Shown: positions 12,481 to 23,471 of the stretch, in pieces
Position numbering within the stretch: the stretch's first letter is position 1
Layout: each line of letters begins with the position of its first letter
Assembly (NCBI RefSeq): GCF_000346465.2
Contig: NC_034014.1
Span: 14,337,892 to 14,401,891 of the forward strand
Direction: 5' to 3'
DNA length: 64,000 bases
Origin: Prunus persica
Lineage: Eukaryota; Streptophyta; Magnoliopsida; Rosales; Rosaceae
Position numbers and translations under genes: made by a program
The notes under the pieces: generated by a model
What the model was told of the DNA's origin: nothing
The model's database searches: none
What the model saw: only the letters and a program-made list of their open reading frames with translations

Positions 12481-13163
12481 CCCAGGTTCTAGATGTCCGA
12501 GGTCAAGACCACCACGTCGAGGCATCATCATTATCTGCTCCGTTGGAGTGTTCTACTATTACTCTCTATCTTTATTCTTTCTCAGGTTGTAAATTAATTC
12601 CTCTGGTCGCTTGTTTGAGTTTGGATAGAGGGGCGTGAGGCCCATTTCCTTAATTTTAGCTGTTCTGTGTGCCATTACCTTGTGCATGTTAGAAATTGGG
12701 GTTATTTCTGTACTTTTTTGCAGGTACTGAAATTTAGGAATTGTTCCAATTACAGAGGAGACTCTATCGAAATTTCAGTAGAAGTCGGACCGTTTATCCG
12801 TTTAAATTAGGGTTACAGGACTTTTAATAAAGTGGGTCTGACATCAGGTAGATGTCGGACAAGAAGCATAGTTTTCTAATAATTTTTTAGCAAGAATATA
12901 AAGTTTCATATTGGGCATTCTAAGCCGTGCATCTTACTTTACAAATCCTAAGGCCTCTACACTCATTGCCAAATGGTTTTGAGTTGCATGCACCAAATTT
13001 ATCAATTTTGTTTTGAGGTCTTAACCCCTCAGTTTATTTGGTCTGCTCAACCATTAATGTTTATGCTTGGAAACTTCAAATTCTCATTCTTCCCAAATTA
13101 CAGGTTTTAGGGGTAAAAAGAAGGCAGGTTTCTATTGGTTCTGGCTCCAAATCAAGAGACAAG
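12481..13163 (+). repeat. Host flank copy A, left part (split by CACTA element 2)
   Basis: It is paralogous, in inverted orientation, to copy B (about 39345-36935) and to part of copy D (55154-54894). Compared with B it lacks about 1.7 kb (B 37225-38955). The first part matches the LTR-like sequence at 38891-39345. The last 60 bases, after an acceptor-like AAATTACAG at 13101, read [20 protein letters not shown], an exon-like frame that continues after the transposon at 24392 as [18 protein letters not shown] and ends in a stop. I do not recognise the protein. Confidence 0.7.
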
Positions 13164-14856
13164 CACTACTACAAAAAGTGAAAAAGACGACCAGAAAACG
13201 ACGGTCTAAGTGAAAACCGTCGTGGTTTTTAAAAAGACGACGGTTCTAAAAACACCGTCGTGTAATACAACCTTAGACAACTAAAAAATGGAGATTCAAA
13301 TGGCTGTTCAAAAACAACGACGTACATAATTAAACAACCGACGTCTATTTGAAACAGATTTCCGCAGTGTAAAATCAATGCCAACAAAGAACGGCAGAAG
13401 TTATGAATCGACCGACGTAGAAAGTAAAGATGACGATTTCAATAAAAACCGCCGTTTTTACTCATAAAATAACACGACGAGGTTTTCGTATAAGACGTCG
13501 TATAATTACAAACAAATCCCCGGCTTTAAAATACAAAATATCGCCGTATTAAATTAATGTACAACGACGGAAAATATAAATATATGGACGTCATTCTCGT
13601 ATAGTTCTATGACGTTATCTTTAAATCGTACAATAAAATTTAACGTCGTATTTATTCATTTTATACGTCGTACCTTTAATTTTAACCGTCGTCTTAATAA
13701 GAATTTTTGTTAACAATTTTTTTCTTTGATTTTCTTATCCTACGTCGGTAGATCTACTTAATGACAAGAATTGAAATAACCACGACGGTTTATATAGAAA
13801 ACTGCCGACATAATCAGATTTGTCTGAGATCCCAAGGGTTACGAAATCTTACCAGATGGAACTCTGTTCCACATCATAATCTTAACAGATGACACAGATT
13901 TGCAATCAGAGAGACAATTTTTTGGAAGTTGATGATGTGTGTGCGTTTGTGTATCTACAAATATTATACCTAACGTCGTTGCAAATTTGCAATCAGAGAC
14001 ACAATTTTCAACGACGGTTATATTATACCTAACGACGTTTAAAAAACAAATCAACGTCGCTAAACAAATATATTACGTCGTCTTAGTCTTACTTAAGACG
14101 ACGAAAACGATGACAGTAATAAAAAAACAGTCGTTGTTTTTATATTCTTATTTTATTTAAATCTGTCCTCCAAAAAAGAAACTTTACATATTCCAGAACA
14201 TTAATTTCCTTCATTTTAAATTTCCTCCGGAAAAAAAAAACTCTATTTATAACGCACTGTAATTGAAAAATAAACTGAAAGGTCACGGGAAAAAAAATTC
14301 TATTCATAATTTAAAAATTCAAATCCACGTCGGTTATATTAAACATAACAGCGTTAAATGAAAAGATTCCACGTCGCAAAACAAATATTGCGTCGTGTTA
14401 GTTAAAAACGACGGCATAACAAAAAACCGTCGTTGTTTCAAACTGAATTAATTTAAAATTTATTCGGGAAAGCAAAATCTATTTATAATTTCCTCGGGTT
14501 AGTAATATTGCGTCGTGTTAGTTTACAAATTCAAGAACATTAATTTCCCTCATTTTAAATGTCCTCGGGAAAGAGAAAGCTATTTATCACGCTTTGTAAT
14601 TGAAAACTAAAACTGAAAGAATTCGGGAAAAAAACTCTATTTATAATTTAAAAATAAAATCCACGTCGGTTGTAGTACACTTAACGACGTGTAACAAAAT
14701 AATCTACGTCGGTAATTATAAATCTACCGCCATCTTACCTTAATATAGACGACGAGAAAAGACGACGGTAGAACAGAAAATCGCCGTTGTTTCAGTTTCT
14801 TTAACAGTTTGGTCCTTTATCTTTCTGCAGGACTTGTATAGTTCAAAGCATTGACA

Positions 14857-15239
14857 ATGTCTTCATCATATCTCCCAGCAACTACTGATTCGATTGCTCA
14901 TGCTTTAGAGGCCATCTGAAGCCATTTCTATTCTTTATCGCATTCTTGAAACCCATCTTCTTCTTCTGAAGCTCTACGGATAAAGGAAGAGGCTATCACA
15001 AATCTGACGGATCTTCTTAGCCAAGAAAATTAAGCAGATTTCCCTGAGAAGCGAACTTTCCTTCGACAGCGAGTGGAGGCCAGGCTTGCATCTCTTTTGA
15101 TGGAAAGCAAGGAGTATTCAGAAGCACTGAGTGTCCTATCCGGCTTGATCAAGGAAGTGAGAAGGCTAGTTGACAAGCTTCTTCTTGTGGACATATATTT
15201 GATGCGAGTAAGCTCAATTTCTCTTTGAGAAAGACATCC
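14857..15239 (+). pseudogene. RPN6: Captured fragment of 26S proteasome subunit RPN6 (element 2)
   Basis: The reading starts MSSSYLPATTDSIAHALEA. After a frame change it continues with RILE.., SSSEALRIKEEAITNLTDLLSQEN. After another frame change it reads EKRTFLRQRVEARLASLLM, then ESKEYSEALSVLSGLIKEVR, DKLLLVD and SKLNFSLRK. This order matches the N-terminal third of the plant 19S lid subunit RPN6 (PSMD11 family), a scaffold subunit that contacts both the 20S core and the ATPase ring. The segment between LLSQEN and EKRTFL is shorter than in the host protein as I remember it, so part is deleted. Frameshifts and stops exclude a functional subunit. It sits on the same strand as, and upstream of, the Ulp1-type gene. 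Element 3 carries the same fragment, so capture preceded their separation. Identification rests on remembered family sequence, not a search. Confidence 0.85.
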
Positions 15240-15659
15240 AAATTATTGTCTTTGAGACGTGAGAGACTGAGAGAGGAAGAACTTGGAACCCTAAATGTAA
15301 ACCGAAAATGAATGAAAGCGACAAATTTATAGAATAAATTTTTAAAACCAACGGCGGTCCTTACAAAAAAACCGCCGTTTAAATTGTAAAATCAACGTCG
15401 GTATGACCGACCTATATTAGAGAAATCCACGTCGGTACATTAATAAAAACGACGTGTTAAATAATCTACCATGACGCGAGTTATTACTTATGTACTTTAA
15501 TTTTTGAGTTTACTACGACGGTACCTACAACACTACTGTCGTATTTATTTACCACGTCCGAAGTTAAATGTACCGTCGTATTTTGTAATTTATACGTCGT
15601 AGTTATATGTAACCGCCATATTATTTTTTTGAAATGGTTTTATATGTAAGCAACTTTTC

Positions 15660-16717
15660 GTCTACCTGACATACACATGCGCTGTTTCCAAACCCGATTA
15701 AAAAGTTCAATCTCCCAGAGAAAACTTTTGGAATTTTTTCCTTGTCAGAGCACTGTCAGAGTATCTCATCGTCTTCTTCTCGTCTTCTTTGTCGTCTCTG
15801 AACTTAAACATAATCTTCCTCTTGCTTTCATTGCACGCAAAAGGTAAGCTTTCATTTTCACTATTTTGGTTGCTGTTTTGCATGCTCATACGTTTTTTGT
15901 TTGAAAAATCTTTTTACCTTTTTTCTGGCCAAAATCATTTTACTTCTGTCCAAGTTCGATAAAATATACAGACAAAGAGGGAAAGTTTCCAACTTTGAAG
16001 ACAACTACCTCAACTAAATAAGACGACGGTAGCTTCTTATTTACGTGGTTAAATATGTAGACCACGACGGTTCGTCAGTCGTTCTAGCGTCGTCTGAAAA
16101 TTGACAAAGTTGTTTTTAAAATTATAGTCTTTTTTTTTATTTGCTTGTTTAATTGCAGGTTTGATTTCTCTGAACAATGGTTTTTGTTTTTCCCTAATTT
16201 GATAAAATATAAAGAAAAAGAAAGTAGGGTTGGTATCTAATATAGACGACAGTATCTTATTGTTTTACGTCGTGTGAATGTTAATACCACGACGTCATAT
16301 TAAAATACCGTCGTCTATATAAGATTCCAAAACTTTCTTTCTTGGCCTTGTATTTTATCAAATTAGAAAACAAAAACCATGGTTCAGAAAAATCAAATCT
16401 GCAATCAAACATTCACAGAGAAAGAAAGAAGGGTTTTGGATCCTTATATAGACGACGGTATATTACTACTGACGTCGTGTGAACATCAATACCACGACGT
16501 TATATAAATATTTCGTCGTTTATAGTTAATTATCACGTCGTTTATAGTTAATTATTTCGTCGTTGTTTAATGACCTTGGTTTTAAACATTTATTACGTCT
16601 GAGATTATTTCATTGCGTTGTTTAAAATCATATCATACGTCGTATTTTATTAATAACCGTCGTTTGTGTTCTTAATCTTTTCCTGAAATATTTTCACTTG
16701 CAGTTTTGTCTGTAAAA
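15660..16717 (+). promoter_or_regulatory. Leader/promoter region of the element 2 Ulp1-type gene
   Basis: There is no coding sequence. Possible leader splice sites are a CAAAAG/GTAAGC donor at about 15842, an acceptor TTGCAG at about 16159, and TTGCAG at 16697-16702 just before the ATG at 16718. ACGACGG/CCGTCGT motifs are dense throughout. The same arrangement is present in element 3 (57220-58050). Confidence 0.45.
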
Positions 16718-19700
16718 ATGGTTTCTCACCAAGACCAAAGTAAGGATTCTGGCTCCAAGAAAAATGGAGGTAAGGAGCTTGGAATGGTACCTCCTCAAGT
16801 GAAGCCTTCGAAGAAGATGAAGTTTGCTTCATCATCTGCTGAGACAGAACCAACCAGCACGACAACAATCTCTGATGATTCAAAGTCTGGTCGAGGTATG
16901 AGCACAATGCCTCGTGTTGTGAAGAGAAAACTTCAGAAACTGAGGCCAATTGTTGAGTACAATAAAAGGGGAAAAGGAATTGGCCAAGCACATAGTGAGA
17001 TGCAGTCCTACATTGGTGTGTTGGCACGCTCCAGAGTTCCACTTGTGGACATGAAATGGGCTCAAATCCCCAAGGATATAAAGGAGCAGATTTGGGAAGC
17101 AGTTGACATTGCTTTTGTGGTAGGTCAAGGAGGCAAGAGCTCTGTGTTAGCTTCTGCTGCCAAGAAATGGAAGGATTTCAAGTCTACACTAACGAGGCAT
17201 TATATCCTTCCATACACCAATGACAGGGAGAGATTAAGCCAACCCCCATAAACATATAAATTCGTAGAGAAAGCACAATGGGATGCCTTTGTAGCTTCAA
17301 GGTTATCCAAAGATTTTGAGTCTGTGCATTCTCAACATGCACAGATTAGGGAGAAACTTGAGTACAATCATCGATTGTCTCGAAAAGGATATGCTGGTTT
17401 GGAGGATCAATTGGAGGAAACCATGCCTGGGGTAGAAATTGATCGATCTACCTTATGGAAGAGAGCTAGACAGGACAAACATGGTAACATCCCGGATCCA
17501 AATGTGGCAGAGAAAGCAAAATTAATTGTAAGCCTACTCACTCTGTTTTAAATTTTTATTAAACTGTGAATAATTCTTATTACGTCTTATGTTATATTTT
17601 GCGTCGTGTGAATGATATTACCACGTCGAAATTTTTTTAAAAACGTCGTTAAAGGTCTAAATCAGGAATCACTACTCTGTTTTCTGTAATTATAGCATAA
17701 GATGTCGATGGTTCATTTTCGCGTCGTTTGTATTGAATTACTACGTCGAAATGTTTTAAACAAGGTCGTTAAAGGTGTGAATATTGAATCATCCCTCTGT
17801 TATCTATAAATAAAGCATAAGACGTCGGTGGTTTATTCATTTCGTCGTTTTAAAAACTAACCACGTCGGTTTAAAAACTACCGTCGTGATAAATTATAAT
17901 AACGTCGATTTATATGTTATTGCGTCGTGTGAAATTATATAATACGTCGTTTGTATATAAATAACCGTCGTGTGTTTTTGTTCTTACTTTTTTATATATC
18001 TTTGTTTTAGGATGAATTGCAAAAACAAGCCTCGGAAGGCAAAGTCACTGTTTCTGACAGCAATGATGTGCTGACCATGGCTTTGGGCCCCGAGCATCCA
18101 GGCAGAGTGAGAGGAGTAGGTGCTGGGATCTCACCAAGGCAATATTTCAATTTACCCAAACCACAGAGAGTGAGCTTTGACGACCGTTTGAAGGACAGTT
18201 TAAGAGTTCTCCTTCAAGAAGAGACTAAAAAGATGGAAGCTAAGGCAAGGGAAGAGGCTTTAAGGATGGAGGCTAGAACGAAACAATTGGTAGAGGCTGA
18301 GAGGGAGCATTTCCTGAGTCAGCTTTCCCAATTAATTCCCAATTTTGATCCAAGCATGCTTAAACCCAGAATTAGCCAAAGTCCCAAAAATCCAATGTCT
18401 GACAAAGCAAGCTGCTCTGGAGGTGATGTGAGATCCCAGCATTTTGAGGATGATACTGCCAAAAATGGGAAACATCAGGAAGAAAAGGTAACATATCTGA
18501 ACTTTGAATTCTCTGTTTTTTTAAAAACCATTAGACGTCGTTATTATTAATAAAACCGTCGTTTGAAATACATACCACGACGATTTTAAAAATAAACCAT
18601 CGTTTGTATTTCAATACCACGTCGTATTTAGTTTACTTGTTTTACACGCCATTAAACGTCGTTATTTTTAAAACTTTGTGGTTTTTAGACGACGGAGTTA
18701 GTCATTCCCGACGTAATACATGAAGAGAAGGAAGAAGAAAAACAAGATGAAAAGGAGAAAGAAGATGACGACCAGGTATGTTCACATAACTTTGCCTTTT
18801 TTATTTGTTTTTCAAAATTTCAGACGTCGATATTTTTCTTTAAACCGTCGTTTGTTTACAACTTAGAAGGCGGAATTTTTTTCTAAGACGTAATAAATTA
18901 TTCACCACGACGGTTTCTTCACCGTCGTTTAAATTCTTTTCAGACGACGTTTTATTCCTTAAACCGTCGTTTTTATTGAATTACCACGTCATTTTTTTTA
19001 TTTCTTTAAACAGGTTATTAAAGTTGTTGATTATTCAAATATGGAGGCGCCATCTTCTTTAAAATCCCTTTGTCGTTATGTGGAAACGACACTCGTGCCT
19101 CAGGATAAGACCCTGCACTTTACAATTGATAAGGAGGTGTTTGGTCTAGAGTGCGATACCTTCCTCCTGCCTGAAGATATTACACAATTTGCAGGCATGG
19201 AAGAAATAGGAGCCACTGTCATTGCTGTATATATGAGGTTTGTCATTCTAAAATAATACGTCGTTGGTTTATTTATTGCGTCGTCTTAACCAACTAACCA
19301 CGTCGTTAGTATGTACCGTCGTGATAAATATATTATAATGTCGTTGTCTATTTCAGTACGTCGTGTGAAATTTTATAATACGTCGTTTTGTTATACATAA
19401 CCGTCGTGTGTTTTTTTGTATATATGAGGTTTGTCATTCTAAAATAATACGTCGTTGGTTTATTTATTGCGTCGTCTTAACTAACTAACCACGTCGTTAG
19501 TATGTACCGTCGTGATAAATATATTATAACGTCGTTGTCTATTTCAGTACGTCGTGTGAAATTTTATAATACATCGTTTTGTTATACATAACCGTCGTGT
19601 GTTTTTTTGTGCTGACTTGTTTATATTATTTTATATATTTAGGCACTTACACGATGTTTTGAAACGAGCAAATATGTGCAGCATGGTTGGCTTTATCGAC

Positions 19701-20593
19701 CCTGCTACAGTTAGTGCCAGCTCTGGCACAATAGCTGACAGATCACGCCTACTAACAGCTCGACTTCAGAAGACTGACGGTGAACAGATTTTCCTGATGC
19801 CTTACAATCCAGGGTTAGTCTCCTTAACAGGATTTTGTTTTTATGATTTTCAATAAATGACAGCGTATAAACTAACCACGTCGGTGTTTTATTTTATTGA
19901 GTCGTTTGAAACTACTAACCACGTCGGTAGTTATTTATCGTCGTGATAAATGTATAATGTCGTCGATTGCTACTTTATTTCGTCGTGTGAAATATTATAA
20001 TACGTCGTTTTTGTAAATAACCGTCGTTTTTATATTAATTTTGTGCAGCCGTCATTGGATCTTGCTGATTGTAAGAGCAAAGAGAGAAACCGTCTATTTT
20101 CTGGATCCTCTGCCAGGAAATCGTGTGGTCGATGAAGAGGCGAAAAACATTGTGAACAGTGCTATAAAAATTTATAATTCTCACATAGCCAGACCAGGCC
20201 GTAAGGCAGTCATTTGGAAAACTCTGTCAGGCACACCAAAGCAACCCAGCAGTGTCGAATGCGGGTATTATGTGATGCACTTCATGAGGGACATCATCAT
20301 GGATCCTTCCTTGGGGTTTGAGAAGAAGGTAAGAAGAAATTACCTTCATACATTTTACGTCGTTTTTTGTATTATCAACGACGGTCATGTAAAATTACCG
20401 TCGTTGAATAGATATAGTACGTCGGTTATGAAAAATATCGTCGTCTGTGATTGAATTTCTTTTTATTTATAAACCCTAATAGTCATTGTTTATGCAGTAT
20501 GCCAAGGGAAAACAGGAAGCGCCATACCCCCAAGAAGCAATTGATGAAGTCCGGAATGAATGGGCAGAGTTTGTTTGCCTTAACCTGGAATAA
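16718..20593 (+). pseudogene. CACTA-borne Transposase_24 + Ulp1/C48 protease gene (element 2, one premature stop)
   Basis: Seven exons with GT..AG borders: 16718-17527, 18011-18487, 18689-18775, 19014-19237, 19643-19813, 20049-20328, 20498-20593; phases fit throughout (about 715 codons). Exon 1 holds a Transposase_24-like region (PF03004) with IPKDIKEQIWEAVD, KKWKDFKSTLTRHYILPY and KGYAGLEDQLEETMPG. Exon 2 is Glu/Lys/Arg-rich and probably coiled coil, ending in acidic exon 3. The C-terminal exons are a Ulp1/C48 cysteine protease (PF02902), the family that removes SUMO-like modifiers. The catalytic set is visible: His in GRHWILLIV (20053-20055), Asp in YFLDPLPG, Gln in GTPKQPSS, Cys in VECGYYVM (20260-20262). 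The one lesion seen is TAA at 17249-17251, where element 3 has GAA. Introns consist largely of CGTCG motifs. Its role in transposition is not established. Confidence 0.88.
19227..19612 (+). repeat. Direct duplication of about 190 bp including a splice donor
   Basis: The stretch starting tgtatatatgaggtttgtc occurs at 19227 and again at 19417, each followed by the same CGTCG-motif array down to 'aaccgtcgtgtgttttttt'. The copy repeats the last bases of exon 4 and its donor. Element 3 has a single copy, so the duplication is specific to element 2. Confidence 0.85.
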
Positions 20594-20689
20594 AGGAATT
20601 ATTGAACACTTGATATTTATGTATAATGTACAAATTTTGTCTATAATATATAATGTAAAAATTTGTTGAGGTTTTCTTAAATTAAAAAA

Positions 20690-21720
20690 AAAACAAACAT
20701 ACAAATTACGTAACCGACGTGTAATACTTTTCCAACGACCTAATAAAGTGAAAAACCGTCGTTTTTTGTTGTTTCGTTTTAAACAAATCCGACGTAAAAG
20801 GATATTTAGACGACGTTCTTTGAACAATTGAGTCGTTTATGGTTTACAACGTCTTCAATTTCTTAAGGGTTTAGGGTAGTACTTTGTAACGACAGCGGTT
20901 AAGTCGTGGAATATATATTTTACGTCGGATAGTTAAATATCCGCCATGGTTTCTCATTTAAACGACGTCATTTTTACAACTTAGTCGTCTATTACAATTT
21001 ACAACGTCTACAATTTATTAACACCGACGTGGTTTGTTGTTGTGATAAGAATATTTTATTATTTTTATATCAAAATATTTAAAATAAATTTAAAATAAAT
21101 CAGAAAAATGCAAAGTCAACTCCTATGAAGTCATTGATATATTTTCTTCCCCCTAAACCTTGAAAAAATTCATTTTGAATAACAAAAATTTAAAATGACC
21201 ATCCAAAACAAAATTGTTTTGATGAGTCATAAAATCACTTCTAGTTTTATGGTTTAGGGTTTAGAGTCTAGGGTTTAGAGATTAGGGTTGTTATTTATTG
21301 GGGTTTATTTTTAAAGTATAATTTTTGGGTAGTCTAGGGTATATATTAGGCTGTAAAACCATAAACCCTTTTATAAACTTAATTTTTAAAATTATATAAT
21401 TTAGTTTTAAGGGTTTAGGGTATTAATTGTTAACGACGGTGGTTGAGTCGTGGAATACATATGTTACGTCGTGCAGTAAAATATCCGACATGGTTTCCAC
21501 TTTAAACGACGTCATTTTAATATGTAAGTCGTCTATTATAATTTACAACGTTTTCAATTTCTTAACTTCGACGTGGTTTTTCAATCGTCTTTATATCAAA
21601 ATATTCAAAATTAATTTAAAATTAATCCGAAAAATGAAGCGTCAAAATAAACGGCGTTACGTTCAGTGTTTCCGTCGTGGAATATTACATTTACGTCGGT
21701 TCTTGTAGAACTTTCGCCAT
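20690..21720. other. Motif-rich spacer between the Ulp1-type and transposase genes, element 2
   Basis: There is no coding sequence. It holds CGTCG motifs, AT-rich DNA and a short telomere-like stretch (21250-21290: repeated ttTAGGGttTAGaG variants). It is colinear with 61620-62660 of element 3. Confidence 0.5.
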
Positions 21721-21724
21721 GGTT

Positions 21725-22560
21725 TTTCTTTCGACGTTTTAAAGAGCGCGCGCTCTAAAAATTTTCGCGCGCCCTAAATTTTTTTATATTTGGCTCTTAT
21801 TCTTATACTTCTAACCCTGAACCTTAAAATTTTCAGATTTCGCGCAACATAACATTCGCTCTCTCACTTCTGCTCTAATTAAAAGTTGCACTCTCCAGGC
21901 TCCGTCGAATCTGTGAGCTCGTCCAACCTGTAAGTACAAACCCTATCTTCCCCTTGTAAATTCATTGAATGATATTAGGTTGTTTTGTTAAAGGGTTTTA
22001 GGTATATGCTTTGCGATCTGTTAATAATGTGCTTATAGGTATGGGTTCATGGATTTTCTGTTTAATGGGTTCATGGATTACATTATCTGTTATGTTGAAT
22101 TGGGAATGGATTTAATTTTGTCGGATCTTTTAATCACCCTATGTTATGTTGAATTGGGAATGGATTTATTGTTTTCATGCTTGGTTTCATGTATATGTTG
22201 GTTTCTTGCTTGGTTTCATATATATGTTGTGTTCTTAATGGGTTTTGGGTTCTTTAAAATAAACTGAGACACGACGCCTTTTTAGGCATACGACGACGAT
22301 TACACGACGGTTTATGAAAAAACCGTCGTTGTATTACTTATACACGACGCTTTTTTCATAAACCGTCGTTTGTATTACTTATATTAGACGACGTCTGTTG
22401 AAAATCCGTCGTCTATATATGCCAAATACGTCTGTTTTTGTTTAAAACCCGTCGTCTCTGTTGTGTATTACTTGCTATTAGATCTTTGTATAATCTGCTA
22501 TAGTGATGGTCATTGCCTGTATTTTCACTTTATTATAGATAATAGGTTATAGTGTCGGAG
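21725..22560 (+). promoter_or_regulatory. Putative transposase promoter and leader (element 2)
   Basis: Two TTTCGCGC sequences (21763-21770, 21838-21845) fit the E2F consensus TTTSSCGC. A palindrome GAGCGCGCGCTC lies at 21734-21745. A leader with a possible intron follows (donor at CCTGTAAGT about 21930) up to the ATG at 22561. Both TTTCGCGC sites are kept in element 3 (62697-62704, 62772-62779), while the palindrome is not. Confidence 0.4.
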
Positions 22561-22679
22561 ATGGATAAGTCATGGATGCACTCGGATAGAAGATCGAAGG
22601 CATATGAGTTTGGGGTGGAAGCATTTTTGAACTTTGCTGTAGAAAATCTTCTAACTACAACACATATCCGTTGTCCATG
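22561..22679 (+). pseudogene. Transposase N-terminal stub (element 2)
   Basis: This is the first 39 codons of a TNP2-type transposase: MDKSWMHSDRRSKAYEFG through TTTHIRCP, the start of the Transpos_assoc domain. Identity with element 3 ends at 22679, inside the Cys-rich motif, where unrelated sequence and then an N gap follow. The rest of the transposase is absent from element 2, by deletion or by misassembly at the gap. Confidence 0.85.
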
Positions 22680-22982
22680 ACAAGATCAAATAAAGGTGTA
22701 CTTTTGCTGGAAATCAACACAAAAGANNNNNNNNNNNNNNNNNNNNNNNNNNNNNNNNNNNNNNNNNNNNNNNNNNNNNNNNNNNNNNNNNNNNNNNNNN
22801 NNNNNNNNNNNNNNNNNNNNNNNNNNGAAAGGGAGAATTTGGTCTGTTGGTTTGAGCAAAGGAAGGCCCAGATTCAGGCGTGGTTGGCTCTCTAGAGTGC
22901 GTGACTCCCCCTTGGCAGCTTGGTGATCGGTGTCTTCACCTGATGATTTCTAGCAAAAGTACACCTTTATTTGATCTTGTCA
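22678..22982. repeat. 39-bp inverted repeat flanking the assembly gap
   Basis: Positions 22678-22716 and 22944-22982 are reverse complements with one mismatch. They enclose the N gap. The left arm begins exactly where similarity to the element 3 transposase stops. Confidence 0.85.
22727..22826. other. Assembly gap of 100 N
   Basis: The gap is exactly 100 N, a conventional placeholder, so the true size is unknown. Part of the element 2 transposase may be hidden here. Confidence 0.99.
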
Positions 22983-23182
22983 TCTTCCGCTCTGGAGAAG
23001 GTGCAAAGTGCACCAATGATGGGGAGCAAATAGTACCTACGAAGGAAGAAACTGATAATGAAGATGGGGATTCGAGTGATGATTCTAGTAACGATTCGAG
23101 TGATGATTCTGTTGAAATCATGGACAAGTTTCCACCCCCAAGAAAAAACAAGGGTGGTGAAAAGATATTGAAAATCTGGTGA
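22880..23182 (+). pseudogene. Acidic Ser/Asp-rich coding remnant, unidentified
   Basis: An open frame runs from the right side of the gap to TGA at about 23180. Its C-terminal part is very acidic: KEETDNEDGDSSDDS, repeated SSDDS blocks, then VEIMDKFPPPRKNKGGEK. The position suggests the C-terminal end of the element 2 transposase or a fused protein. I see no conserved domain, and element 1 has no matching tail, so the assignment is open. Confidence 0.35.
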
Positions 23183-23471
23183 AATGTCCTTATCAATTGA
23201 TCTTTAAGTCAGTTAACCAATTGGACAAATCAGATTCCTTCCTGTAATTGCAAGATGTATCAGTCCTTTTGTGGTTTTTTTAGTTTCTCCTTTTTTTCCG
23301 TACAGAATGTGCTCGTGAGATTATCAGCCCTATCAAACTAACAAGATCCCTTTGTATTCTGAAGCCAATTCACACTTTGTATCATGCCCTCATTTAATGA
23401 TAGATGATTCTGTGTCCCCAAGGCAGATGAATTTCTTGATCTGCTGGCTAAACTTAATATTCAAATTTATT

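Noticed and set aside
16718..20593. A host SUMO protease gene
   Set aside because: It lies within a CACTA element with terminal repeats and target duplication, is repeated in element 3, and is fused to a transposon domain.
21250..21290. Telomere-like TTTAGGG repeats (also 62172-62212)
   Set aside because: Only two or three degenerate units inside the spacer of a transposon; not a telomere, at most telo-box-like promoter motifs.
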